Shown here: piece by piece, positions 27,700-37,229 of the stretch
How positions within the stretch are numbered: the stretch's first letter is position 1
Layout: every line of letters begins with the position of its first letter
Assembly: GCA_016703645.1 (NCBI GenBank)
Contig: JADJBR010000007.1
Span: forward strand, 1,696,501 to 1,760,500
DNA: 64,000 nt
Direction: 5' to 3'
Origin: Zoogloea sp.
GTDB taxonomy: Bacteria > Pseudomonadota > Gammaproteobacteria > Burkholderiales > Rhodocyclaceae
Notes under the pieces: generated by a model
What the model was told of the DNA's origin: nothing
The model's input: the letters and a program-made list of their open reading frames with translations, nothing else
Database searches by the model: none
Position numbers and translations under genes: made by a program

Positions 27700-28983
27700 A
27701 TGAAAATCGAGACACTGGCAGTACACGGCGGCTACAGCCCGGACCCGACCACCAAGGCCGTGGCCGTACCCATCTACCAGACCACGTCCTATGCCTTCGA
27801 CGACACCCAGCACGGGGCCGACCTGTTCGACCTGAAGGTGGCCGGCAACATCTACACCCGCATCATGAACCCCACCCAGGCCGTGCTCGAAGCCCGGGTG
27901 GCGGCCATGGAGGGCGGTATTGCCGGCCTGGCCCTGGCCTCCGGCATGGCCGCCATCACCTACTCGATCCAGACCATCGCCGAAGCCGGTGACAACATCG
28001 TTTCGGCCTCCACCCTGTACGGCGGCACCTACAACCTGTTTGCCCACACCCTGCCGCAGATCGGCATCAATGTGCGCTTTGCCGACCACCGCGACCCGGC
28101 ATCCTTCGCACCGCTGATCGACGCGCGCACCAAGGCCATCTTCTGTGAGTCGGTCGGCAACCCGCTGGGCAACATCACCGATTTCGAAGCCCTGGCGGCC
28201 ATCGCCCACGCCCACGGCATTCCGCTGATTGTGGACAACACAGTGCCCTCGCCCTACCTGTGCCGCCCCATTGAGCACGGCGCCGACATCGTGGTGCATT
28301 CGCTGACCAAGTACATCGGCGGCCACGGTACGTCCATCGGCGGCATCATCGTCGACAGCGGCAAGTTCCCCTGGGCCGAGCACAAGGAGCGCTTCCGCCG
28401 CCTGAACGAGCCGGACGTCTCTTACCACGGCGTGGTCTACACCGAAGCCCTGGGCCCCGCGGCCTACATCGCCCGTGCCCGCGTCGTCCCCCTGCGCAAT
28501 ATGGGCGCCGCCATCAGCCCCTTCAACGCCTTCCTGATCCTGCAGGGCGTCGAGACCCTGGCCCTGCGCATGGACCGGATCTGCGAAAGCACCCTGAAGG
28601 TGGCAGAGTTCCTGAAGGGTCATGCCAAGGTCGCGTGGGTCAACTACGCCGGCCTGCCCGACCATCCCGACCACGCGCTGGTGCAGAAGTACATGGGCGG
28701 CCGCGCCTCCGGCATCCTCAACTTCGGCGTGAAGAGCGCCGATGGCAACGGCCAGGCAGCAGGCGGCCGCTTCCAGGACGCACTCAAGCTGGTAACCCGC
28801 CTGGTGAACATCGGTGACAGCAAGAGCCTGGCCTGCCATCCGGCGTCCACCACCCACCGCCAGCTCTCGCCGGAAGAGATGAAGAAGGCCGGTGTGTCGG
28901 AAGACATGGTGCGCCTGTCCATCGGCATCGAGCACATTGACGACATCCTGGCCGACCTGGACCAGGCCCTGGCGGCCGTCTGA
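27700..28983 (+). CDS. metY: O-acetylhomoserine aminocarboxypropyltransferase (sulfhydrylase)
   Basis: MetY makes homocysteine directly from O-acetylhomoserine and sulfide. The 427-residue cystathionine gamma-synthase-type PLP enzyme has VPIYQTTSYAF, YTRIMNPT, ALASGMAAI, DNTVPSPYLCRP and the PLP lysine in VHSLTKYIGGHG (about 205-216). The length exceeds cystathionine gamma-synthase (about 390) as expected for MetY. The 195-base region upstream holds no riboswitch I can recognise. A bidirectional terminator follows 20 bases after the stop. Confidence 0.95.
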   Translation: MKIETLAVHGGYSPDPTTKAVAVPIYQTTSYAFDDTQHGADLFDLKVAGNIYTRIMNPTQAVLEARVAAMEGGIAGLALASGMAAITYSIQTIAEAGDNIVSASTLYGGTYNLFAHTLPQIGINVRFADHRDPASFAPLIDARTKAIFCESVGNPLGNITDFEALAAIAHAHGIPLIVDNTVPSPYLCRPIEHGADIVVHSLTKYIGGHGTSIGGIIVDSGKFPWAEHKERFRRLNEPDVSYHGVVYTEALGPAAYIARARVVPLRNMGAAISPFNAFLILQGVETLALRMDRICESTLKVAEFLKGHAKVAWVNYAGLPDHPDHALVQKYMGGRASGILNFGVKSADGNGQAAGGRFQDALKLVTRLVNIGDSKSLACHPASTTHRQLSPEEMKKAGVSEDMVRLSIGIEHIDDILADLDQALAAV

Positions 28984-29002
28984 TCGCCCCTGCCCCAGTA
29001 AA

Positions 29003-29036
29003 GAAAAACGCCGGATCTCAGATCCGGCGTTTTTCA
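29003..29036. terminator. bidirectional terminator between metY and leuA
   Basis: AAAAACGCCGGATCT and AGATCCGGCGTTTTT are perfect inverted repeats with A and T runs on either side, serving both convergent genes. Confidence 0.95.
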
Positions 29037-29056
29037 TTTCAGACCACCGTCAGGAA

Positions 29057-30748
29057 TCAGGCCGTGCAGCCCACCGCATCTTCCGCGGCAACGGGCACGA
29101 CATGGACGCCAGCGCGATTGGCCGCGCAGATGATCGCCCGCACCGACGCCGTGACGGTGTTGCGGTGCATGCCCGCGCCGAAGCGGCTGCCCGCCATGCC
29201 ATCCATGGCCACTTCAACGATGCACATGGCCGCCGCATCCGCGCCCTCGCCCATCGAGCGCTCCTCGAAGCTCTGCACACGGATCGGCACGCCGATGGCA
29301 GCCACCGCCGCCTCCACCGGGCCGTTTCCTTCGCCGACGAACTCCACGATGCGTCCCTTCACCTCGGCCTCGATGCGGATGCCCTGGCGGCTGCCGGCCT
29401 CGAAGAGGTGATGGGTGACGTACCGGATCGGCGCGTCGGCCTCAAGGTACTCACGACCGAAAAGGGTCCACAACTGGTGGGCATCCACTTCCTGGCCAGT
29501 CTCGTCGGTGAGTCGCTGCACCGCGGCGCTGAACTCCACCTGCATCCTCCGTGGCATCACGAGGCCGTAGTGGGCCTGAAGCAAATGGGCCACGCCCCCC
29601 TTGCCCGACTGGCTGTTCACGCGGATCACCGAGTCGTAGGTACGCCCCAAGTCGAGGGGATCGATGGGCATGTAGGGCACCGCCCACGGGGCGTCGGAAC
29701 GCTGCACCTCGAAGCCCTTCTTGATGGCATCCTGGTGAGAGCCCGAGAAGGCCGTGAACACGAGATCGCCCACATACGGGTGACGCGGGTGGATGGGCAA
29801 CTGGGTGCACTCCTCCGCCACCCGCGCCACGTCGTTGATGTCGGAGAAATCAAGGCCCGGATGAATGCCCTGGGTGTAGATGTTCAACGCAAGGGTCACG
29901 ATGTCCACATTGCCGGTTCGCTCACCGTTACCAAAGAGACAGCCCTCGACCCGGTCGGCGCCCGCAAGCATGCCAAGCTCTGCCGCTGCCACGGCCGTGC
30001 CCCGGTCATTGTGGGGGTGAAGGCTGAGGATGATCTGCTCGCGCCGGGCAAGGTTGCGGTTCATCCACTCGATCTGGTCTGCGTAAACGTTGGGTCCGGC
30101 AACCTCCACGGTGGACGGGAGGTTGATGATGACCTTCTCGGCCGGCTGCGGATCCCAGGCTGCCACCACCGCATCACACACCTCCTTGGCGAAGGCGAGC
30201 TCGGTGGCGGTAAAGGTTTCCGGGCTGTACTCGAGGACGAATTCGGTCTCCGGCTGCTCGGCAGCGAGCTGCTTGACGAGGGTCACGCTATCCACGGCAA
30301 GCGCCTTGACCTCGTCCTTGCTCATGCCGAACACCGTCTCGCGGAACACCGGCGAGGTGGCGTTGTAGATATGGACGATGGCGCGACGGGCCCCCTTGAG
30401 GGACTCCATGGTGCGACGGATGAGGTGCTCGCGGGCCTGGCTGAGGACCTCAATGGTCACATCATCGGGAACCTCGTTCTCCTCGATGAGCTTGCGCACA
30501 AAGTCGAAATCGGTCTGGGAGGCCGAGGGGAAGGCGACTTCGATTTCCTTGAAACCGATGGCCACGAGCTTGCGGAACATCTGCAACTTGCGAGCGGGGT
30601 TCATGGGCTCGAAGAGGGCCTGATTGCCGTCGCGAAGATCGGTACTCATCCAGATCGGCGGATGGGTGATCGTGCGGCTGGGCCACTGGCGGTCGGCGAG
30701 GGCGACCGGAGGGAAGGCGGAATACTTGGTGTTCGGATTCTTCAACAT
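29057..30748 (-). CDS. leuA: 2-isopropylmalate synthase
   Basis: LeuA condenses acetyl-CoA with 2-ketoisovalerate in the first leucine step. The 563-residue protein is the long (LeuA2-type) form with the catalytic N-terminal TIM barrel: [13 protein letters not shown] near residue 40, [13 protein letters not shown] near 250 and [14 protein letters not shown] near 280. Its C-terminal regulatory domain (about 430-560) binds leucine for feedback inhibition. The ATG at 30748 is the family start. It overlaps the end of a small upstream frame, and a Leu-rich leader ORF lies 230 bases upstream, so leucine-dependent attenuation is likely. Confidence 0.95.
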   Translation of the reverse strand: MLKNPNTKYSAFPPVALADRQWPSRTITHPPIWMSTDLRDGNQALFEPMNPARKLQMFRKLVAIGFKEIEVAFPSASQTDFDFVRKLIEENEVPDDVTIEVLSQAREHLIRRTMESLKGARRAIVHIYNATSPVFRETVFGMSKDEVKALAVDSVTLVKQLAAEQPETEFVLEYSPETFTATELAFAKEVCDAVVAAWDPQPAEKVIINLPSTVEVAGPNVYADQIEWMNRNLARREQIILSLHPHNDRGTAVAAAELGMLAGADRVEGCLFGNGERTGNVDIVTLALNIYTQGIHPGLDFSDINDVARVAEECTQLPIHPRHPYVGDLVFTAFSGSHQDAIKKGFEVQRSDAPWAVPYMPIDPLDLGRTYDSVIRVNSQSGKGGVAHLLQAHYGLVMPRRMQVEFSAAVQRLTDETGQEVDAHQLWTLFGREYLEADAPIRYVTHHLFEAGSRQGIRIEAEVKGRIVEFVGEGNGPVEAAVAAIGVPIRVQSFEERSMGEGADAAAMCIVEVAMDGMAGSRFGAGMHRNTVTASVRAIICAANRAGVHVVPVAAEDAVGCTA

Positions 30749-30888
30749 GATGATCTTGTCCTTTGCTTTCGTCGGAAACGGTTCGGGTGTTCGGATGCGG
30801 ACGCAGGGCTGCCAGACTGCCGCGGGCTCATGGCCTGGCAACCGGGGCGCAGTCGTAGGGACAGCAGGACAGGGTTCAGCGTGAACAT
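30742..30888 (-). CDS. candidate small upstream ORF coupled to leuA
   Basis: A 48-codon frame begins at ATG 30888 with GGAG 8 bases upstream. Its stop (TGA, 30744-30742) overlaps the leuA start (ATGTTGA). Its first 14 codons are rich in Leu/Val ([12 protein letters not shown]), and its middle forms a hairpin (30807-30843: GGTTGCCAG with CTGGCAGCC). Translation could be coupled to leuA or modulate the hairpin. No homologue is recognised, so it could also be chance. Confidence 0.4.
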   Translation of the reverse strand: MFTLNPVLLSLRLRPGCQAMSPRQSGSPASASEHPNRFRRKQRTRSSC

Positions 30889-30979
30889 GGTGAGGCTCCG
30901 TGGAGGACGCGTGCAATGACGCATTTCGCCGACAAGGGCGACGTTTACGACAACAGGAAGGGGAGTAGATGTGTGCCCG

Positions 30980-31051
30980 TCAGGGCAGCAGCAGACCCAG
31001 CCCGGAGAGGGCCAGTAGGGAGAGAAGCGTGGTCTGTTGCCTGGAGGTCAT
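30980..31051 (-). CDS. leuL: leu operon leader peptide (attenuation)
   Basis: A 23-codon minus-strand frame from ATG 31051 to TGA 30980 contains nine leucines, eight of them in the last 14 residues before a final proline (TTLLSLLALSGLGLLLP). It lies 231 bases before leuA. This is the composition of a leucine-sensing attenuation leader: ribosomes stall at Leu codons when charged tRNA-Leu is scarce. The predicted transcription start coincides with the ATG, so it would be translated without a Shine-Dalgarno site. No T-tailed terminator is visible downstream, so any attenuation may be Rho-dependent or translational. Confidence 0.7.
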   Translation of the reverse strand: MTSRQQTTLLSLLALSGLGLLLP

Positions 31052-31057
31052 GGACGG

Positions 31058-31086
31058 AAATTAGCAGCTTGGCGACACCGCGTCAA
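31058..31086 (-). promoter_or_regulatory. promoter of the leuL-leuA transcript
   Basis: On the minus strand TTGACG (31086-31081), a 17-base spacer and TAATTT (31063-31058) form a sigma-70 promoter. Seven bases further is the A of the leuL ATG (31051). Confidence 0.65.
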
Positions 31087-31109
31087 ACAATTGACGCGAT
31101 GCTCATCCA

Positions 31110-32573
31110 CTATGCAACGTTGCAGCCGATGATCTGGTAGCCCGGCCCCCCCGCCAGCACCCGCCCGGGCTCCAACTTGACCATGCGCGGGCCAAGCCTG
31201 GCGAAGACCTGCCCTTCGGAACGCATGAAACCCGGCTCGCAGACGACCCTGACGCCACGTCCGCGCACCACCGGATCGCACAGGATGCCGCTCCAGCTAC
31301 GGCTACCATCATCAAGAACAACCTGCTGCGGATCACTGGAAAGGGTCTGCAAGCCCACGGCCGCACCGGTGTGGTCGCTGAAACGAACCCGGCGCACCAG
31401 CGCAAGAATCCACCGCCCGGTCTCACCGACGTGGGCGCCCACCAGCGCCCCCACCCGGCATACTTCCGGGTCCATCATTGAAGACGCGACACCAAAACCG
31501 TTTCGACTCGCATCCATCAGCGACCACGCCGCGGCCGGCCGAAGCTGCGCCTCTCCCGAGAGCAATGACCGAATGAAACCCAGCCCCGTTGCGAGCGCCA
31601 GTTGCCCTTGTACGGGATGCCGCCGGTATTGGCGCATCGGCGGCTGGGACCCCCATTGCCGTGACAGGTGGCGGATGGTGGCCGTCACGGAGGGCAGGCT
31701 CAACCCCGCAAATGCAGGCGCACTGGCGGCCTCCACGAGGGTTTGTTGCAGCTCGTCGAGCATCGATACCGCATCGGCTGGACGGAAGAAACGCAAGGCC
31801 GCCGACGGGGCTTCGGGCACACTCAGGCAACGCCGGGGAGGCCCAAGGGTGTCCAGATCAATGGCGAACAAGCCGCCCTGGACCGGTACGCTGCTCAGCT
31901 CGAGCGAGTGCTGCAGGTACCGAACAAGCTTGTCGGTGGCCTCGATACGCTCCGGAGACAATTGATCGAGGCTGGCGCACTGCAAGGCCACAAGACGGAC
32001 GAATTCGCGGCCGATGGTCGAACGCGTCTCCCTGCCCTCACGGATGGCGACGGGCGTATTGAGCTCTCCAGTGGCACTGGCCGAACGAAAGGCACCGCCT
32101 GCACGCAGCCATACGTCCGGTGCCAGGCCCTGATAGTCGAAGGCCGCCCATTTCATTTCCCCGGCGGCACTACGCACCGAACGCAGCAGGATCTCCGTTC
32201 GCAGAGCCCCCCCTGGGGCAAGGGCCGCATCACCATGCAAGCTCGCGAGCACGAGATCATATGCGCGCCCGAGGCTGGCGTGGAAATCCCGGCCCAGCGC
32301 CTTATAACGCACACTCCGGGACCCGAAGGCGTTTGAAAGATATAGACCGGCCGCCTGACGCAACTGGGGCTGGGCAGCTTCATCCAGGGTGACCACCAGC
32401 CGGGCAAGCTCGGAAACGGGCAACTCGGCTTCGTAGTGGAAGGAGTCCAGCCACCGGATGAGCTCAACAATGGCCGTGGGCGCCGCGTTGGTGGCAATGT
32501 CAGTGAGGGTTTGCGCGAGCGCGTCGGGATGCAGGAGCGGATGCGCATTCTGAACCACCGAGCCACCCCCCAT
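31110..32573 (-). CDS. unknown 487-aa protein, possible PilZ-like C-terminus
   Basis: I do not recognise the protein with certainty. Its N-terminal two thirds are mostly helical and leucine-rich (DALAQTLTDIATNAAPTAIVELIRWLDSF). The C-terminal 130 residues read as strands, with VGALVGAHVGETGRWILALVRRVRF and AAVGLQTLSS resembling the beta-barrel of PilZ-like c-di-GMP proteins, but the RxxxR and D/NxSxxG motifs of true PilZ domains are not clear. The ATG at 32573 gives the first well-formed start; the open frame upstream is Arg-rich and shadow-like. It lies just upstream of the leuL promoter and is divergent from thyA. Confidence 0.72.
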   Translation of the reverse strand: MGGGSVVQNAHPLLHPDALAQTLTDIATNAAPTAIVELIRWLDSFHYEAELPVSELARLVVTLDEAAQPQLRQAAGLYLSNAFGSRSVRYKALGRDFHASLGRAYDLVLASLHGDAALAPGGALRTEILLRSVRSAAGEMKWAAFDYQGLAPDVWLRAGGAFRSASATGELNTPVAIREGRETRSTIGREFVRLVALQCASLDQLSPERIEATDKLVRYLQHSLELSSVPVQGGLFAIDLDTLGPPRRCLSVPEAPSAALRFFRPADAVSMLDELQQTLVEAASAPAFAGLSLPSVTATIRHLSRQWGSQPPMRQYRRHPVQGQLALATGLGFIRSLLSGEAQLRPAAAWSLMDASRNGFGVASSMMDPEVCRVGALVGAHVGETGRWILALVRRVRFSDHTGAAVGLQTLSSDPQQVVLDDGSRSWSGILCDPVVRGRGVRVVCEPGFMRSEGQVFARLGPRMVKLEPGRVLAGGPGYQIIGCNVA

Positions 32574-32763
32574 ATCGAACCCTGCGCCTCCACGACAGCG
32601 TGACTGAAACGTATTTTTACGCGGGCCGATGGTAGCACAAAGGATCATCGGCCACTTCGGGCAACCGAGCGGCGACACACGCCGGACACAAACTGCACCA
32701 CGTGCCGCCGGACGCCTCCCGGCAGCCAATCGGGTAAACTGACGGCTTTTGCCGACAAGCCCC

Positions 32764-33554
<791 letters not shown>

Positions 33555-33558
<4 letters not shown>

Positions 33559-34055
33559 GCACGCCCATGCTGGCCCTGATAGCGGCCTGCGGTCGAGGCC
33601 GTGTGATCGGCATCGACAACCGGCTTCCCTGGCATCTGCCGGAGGACATGAAGTTCTTTCGTGAGACCACGCGCGGCAAGCCGGTGATCATGGGGCGCAA
33701 AACCTGGGAATCCCTGCCGGACGCCTTCCGGCCACTGCCTGGCCGGCTCAACATCGTGGTGAGCCGCAACGCCGGTTTTCAGGCCGCGGGCGGAACCGTC
33801 GTGGGCAGCCTGCCGGAGGCGCTGAGCGCTGCCCGCGACGCCAATATCGCCTTTGTCATCGGCGGTGCCGAGCTCTACCGCCAATCCCTGCCCCTGGCTG
33901 ATCGCCTGATTCTCACCGAGATCGATCAGGACTACCCGGGGGACGCCTTCTTCCCGGCCTTCTCCGTGGAGGAGTGGACCGAGACCCGCCGCACTCCCCA
34001 GGTGTCCGCCACCGGACTCCCCTTCGCTTTCGTCACCTACGAGCGGAGACGCTGA
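33555..34055 (+). CDS. folA: dihydrofolate reductase
   Basis: DHFR reduces the dihydrofolate that thymidylate synthase produces. The 166-residue protein has [25 protein letters not shown] (active-site Asp about 30), [12 protein letters not shown] and [23 protein letters not shown], all family signatures. The ATG at 33555 overlaps the thyA stop by four bases (ATGA), so it is translationally coupled. Confidence 0.97.
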
Positions 34056-34073
34056 AGCTGGGCAGGCTGCCAA

Positions 34074-34105
34074 CGAAAAACGCCGCGAATTCGCGGCGTT
34101 TTTCG
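34074..34105. terminator. bidirectional terminator between folA and the decarboxylase gene
   Basis: CGAAAAACGCCGCGAA-TTCGCGGCGTTTTTCG is a perfect inverted repeat with A and T flanks between convergent genes. Confidence 0.95.
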
Positions 34106-34129
34106 TTGCTGCATGCGCATCGGTGCGCA

Positions 34130-36373
34130 TCAGTCCTTAACGCAATCCACGAAGTAGTAAATGCGGCCATCGCGGGCCTCCTTCACCAGACCATGTACGT
34201 CGGTCTCGAAACCCGGGAAGCGCTCGTTGAACTCGCGGGCAAACTGCAGGTAACGCACCACGGTTCGGTTGAAACGCTCACCCGGAATCAGCAGCGGGAT
34301 GCCCGGCGGATAGGGCGTCAGCAGTACGCTGGTGACCCGCCCTTCCAGCTCATCGATGGACACCCGGTCGATCTTGCGGTGGGCCATCTTGGCGAAGGCA
34401 TCCGCCGGCTTCATGGCCGGGATCATGTCGGACAGGTACATCTCGGTGGTCAGGCGCGCCACGTCGTTGGCGCGATACACCGCGTGGATGTCACGACACA
34501 GGTCACGCAGGCCGACCCGCTCGTAGCGCGGGTTCTTCTGCACGAACTCGGGGAGCACCTTCCAGAGGGGCTGGTTCTTGTCGTAGTCGTCCTTGAACTG
34601 CTGCAGTTCGGTCACCATGCTGTTCCAGCGGCCCTTGGTGATGCCGATGGTGAACATGATGAAGAAGCTGTACAGGCCGCATTTCTCGACGATCACGCCG
34701 TGCTCGGCCAGGTACTTGGTGACGATGGCCGCGGGGATGCCCCGCTCGGCGAACTCGCCATCCACATCCAGGCCTGGGGTGATGATGGTGGCCTTGATCG
34801 GGTCGAGCATGTTGAAGCCTTCGGCCAGCTTGCCGAAACCATGCCAACGCTCACCAGGCTTGAGCATCCACGCATCACGCTCCTCGATGCCTTCCTCGGA
34901 GAGGTCGTCCGGGCCCCACACCTTGAACCACCAGTCGGCGCCCCACTCCTCGTCCACCTTGCGCATGGCACGCCGGAAATCCAGAGCTTCTGCAATGGAT
35001 TCCTCCACCAGCGCGGTGCCACCGGGCTCCTCCATCATCGCCGCCGCCACGTCGCAGGACGCGATGATCGCGTACTGGGGGCTGGTGGAGGTGTGCATGA
35101 GGTAGGCCTCGTTGAACACGTCCCGGTCCAGGTGCTGGTTCTCGGCGTCCTGTACCAGGATCTGGGAGGCCTGGGACAGCCCGGCCAGCAGCTTGTGGGT
35201 GGACTGGGTGGAGAAGATCATCGACTCCTTGCAGCGCGGACGGTCGGCGCCGATGGCATGGTAATCGCCATAGAAATCGTGGAAGGCCGCGTGGGGCAGC
35301 CAGGCTTCATCAAAGTGCAGGGTGTCGATCTTGCCGTCCAGCTCTTCCTTGATGGCCTCGACGTTGTAGAGCACGCCATCGTAGGTGGACTGGGTGATGG
35401 TCAGCACCCGCGGCTTGGCCGTCTTGTCGGCGATGAAGGGGTTGGCGGCGATCTTGCGCTGAATGCTTTCCCAGGCGAACTCGCTCTTGGGGATCGGGCC
35501 GATGATGCCGAAATTGTTGCGGGTCGGCATCAGGAAGACCGGAATGGCGCCGGTCATCATGATCGCGTGGAGTACCGACTTGTGGCAGTTGCGGTCCACC
35601 ACCACGATGTCGCCCGGTGCCACCGTGGAGTGCCAGACGATCTTGTTGGAGGTGGACGTACCGTTGGTGACGAAGTACAGGTGATCGCAGTTGAAGATGC
35701 GCGCCGCATTGCGCTCGGACGCCGCCACCGGGCCGGTGTGGTCAAGTAGCTGGCCGAGCTCCTCGACAGCATTGCAGACGTCGGCACGCAGCATGTTCTC
35801 GCCGAAGAACTGGTGGAACATCTGGCCGACCGGGCTCTTCAGGAAGGCGACGCCGCCGGAGTGCCCGGGGCAGTGCCAGGAATAGGAGCCGTCCGATGCG
35901 TAATGGACCAGGGCCCGGAAGAAGGGCGGCGGCAGGGATTCCAGGTAGGCCTTGGCTTCGCGCACCACGTTGCGGGCGATGAACTCCGGCGTGTCTTCAT
36001 ACATGTGGATGAAACCATGCAGCTCGCGCAGCACATCGTTGGGGATGTGGCGGGAGGTGCGGGTTTCACCATGCAGGAAGATCGGGATGTCGGCATTGCG
36101 CACGCGGATCTCGCTGACGAAGGCACGCAGATCGGCAATGGCCTTGGCGGCAGCCTCGGGCGACGAGAACTCCTCGTCGTCGATGGACAGGATGAAAGCC
36201 GAGCCGCGGCTCTGCTGCTGGGCAAAGGAGGCCATGTCGCCATAGCTGGTCACCCCCAGCACCTGGAGGCCCTCCTTCTCGATGGCTTCCGCCAGGGCGC
36301 GGATGCCCAGCCCGGACGTGTTTTCCGAACGGAAGTCCTCGTCGATGACGATGACCGGAAAATTGAAGCGCAT
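34130..36373 (-). CDS. arginine/lysine/ornithine decarboxylase
   Basis: The 747-residue fold-type I PLP decarboxylase has the N-terminal wing domain (about 1-130; FPVIVIDEDF), HSTVAPGDIVVVDRNCHKSVLHA, the FDEAWLPHAAFH segment and the PLP lysine in FSTQSTHKLLAGLSQAS (about 390), then the C-terminal LTPYPPGIPLLIPGE loop. Length is between E. coli LdcC (713) and AdiA (755). In betaproteobacteria this family is usually annotated as a biosynthetic Arg/Lys/Orn decarboxylase; which amino acid it uses is not readable from sequence. It supplies polyamines in the cytosol. It is 114 bases downstream of dcd. Confidence 0.92.
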   Translation of the reverse strand: MRFNFPVIVIDEDFRSENTSGLGIRALAEAIEKEGLQVLGVTSYGDMASFAQQQSRGSAFILSIDDEEFSSPEAAAKAIADLRAFVSEIRVRNADIPIFLHGETRTSRHIPNDVLRELHGFIHMYEDTPEFIARNVVREAKAYLESLPPPFFRALVHYASDGSYSWHCPGHSGGVAFLKSPVGQMFHQFFGENMLRADVCNAVEELGQLLDHTGPVAASERNAARIFNCDHLYFVTNGTSTSNKIVWHSTVAPGDIVVVDRNCHKSVLHAIMMTGAIPVFLMPTRNNFGIIGPIPKSEFAWESIQRKIAANPFIADKTAKPRVLTITQSTYDGVLYNVEAIKEELDGKIDTLHFDEAWLPHAAFHDFYGDYHAIGADRPRCKESMIFSTQSTHKLLAGLSQASQILVQDAENQHLDRDVFNEAYLMHTSTSPQYAIIASCDVAAAMMEEPGGTALVEESIAEALDFRRAMRKVDEEWGADWWFKVWGPDDLSEEGIEERDAWMLKPGERWHGFGKLAEGFNMLDPIKATIITPGLDVDGEFAERGIPAAIVTKYLAEHGVIVEKCGLYSFFIMFTIGITKGRWNSMVTELQQFKDDYDKNQPLWKVLPEFVQKNPRYERVGLRDLCRDIHAVYRANDVARLTTEMYLSDMIPAMKPADAFAKMAHRKIDRVSIDELEGRVTSVLLTPYPPGIPLLIPGERFNRTVVRYLQFAREFNERFPGFETDVHGLVKEARDGRIYYFVDCVKD

Positions 36374-36487
36374 GCTCGACTCCTCGATGCCCGATGTTCA
36401 ATTCGGACAGATCAACAAAAAGCTTTGGGCGGACCCGCGTGCCTGCGCATGATCCGCCCGATGTTCAGACTGTAGCCAACAAGTATT

Positions 36488-37057
36488 TCAGATTTTCGGC
36501 AGGGTGACGCCGGTTTGCCCAAGATATTTACCCCCACGATCCCTGTAGGAGGTCGCGCAGGTTTCATCCGACTCGAAGAACAGCATCTGGGCCACGCCTT
36601 CGTTGGCGTAGATCTTGGCAGGCAGCGGCGTGGTATTGGAAAACTCCAGCGTCACGTGGCCTTCCCACTCGGGCTCCAGGGGCGTCACATTGACGATGAT
36701 GCCGCAGCGGGCATAGGTGGACTTTCCCAGACAGACGGTCAGCACACTGCGCGGGATGCGGAAGTACTCCACGGTCCGGGCCAGGGCGAACGAGTTCGGC
36801 GGGATGATGCACACATCGCCGACGAAATCGACGAAATTGCGCTCGTCAAAATTCTTCGGATCCACGATGGTGGAGTTGATGTTGGTGAAGATCTTGAACT
36901 CGTTGGCCACCCGCACGTCGTAGCCGTAGCTCGACGTACCGTAGGAAACGATCTTGCCGCCCTCGTTCTGGCGCACCAGTTCGGGGGCAAAGGGTTCGAT
37001 CATTCGCGCGTCGCCTTCCGACATGCGGCGAATCCAGTGGTCCGATTTGATGCTCAC
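36488..37057 (-). CDS. dcd: dCTP deaminase
   Basis: Dcd converts dCTP to dUTP for thymidylate synthesis. The 189-residue protein has [31 protein letters not shown] (catalytic Glu near 138), SYGYDVR and QMLFFESDE, all typical of the trimeric deaminase family. The start is the GTG at 37057 because the family N-terminus ([12 protein letters not shown]) begins there. In related genomes its neighbour is normally apbC; here a 9.4-kb gene group lies in between. Confidence 0.96.
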   Translation of the reverse strand: MSIKSDHWIRRMSEGDARMIEPFAPELVRQNEGGKIVSYGTSSYGYDVRVANEFKIFTNINSTIVDPKNFDERNFVDFVGDVCIIPPNSFALARTVEYFRIPRSVLTVCLGKSTYARCGIIVNVTPLEPEWEGHVTLEFSNTTPLPAKIYANEGVAQMLFFESDETCATSYRDRGGKYLGQTGVTLPKI

Positions 37058-37229
37058 GCTGGCTGCCCCTGCTCAAAAGTGCGCATTGTACCGAATTGCG
37101 GGCGACACGCAGTGGCACTACACACCAAGCGCCCAATCAGCGGCCCCAAAATCCCCCGACCTTGACTTGGCTGCACACCCGCGCAACCATTCAGCATTAG
37201 AGCAAAATGTCGCCGAAGGCGAGATCGAC

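Noticed and set aside
28892-30919. A 675-codon open frame antisense to leuA
   Set aside because: It covers the well-supported leuA on the other strand, and its composition is that of a high-GC antisense frame.
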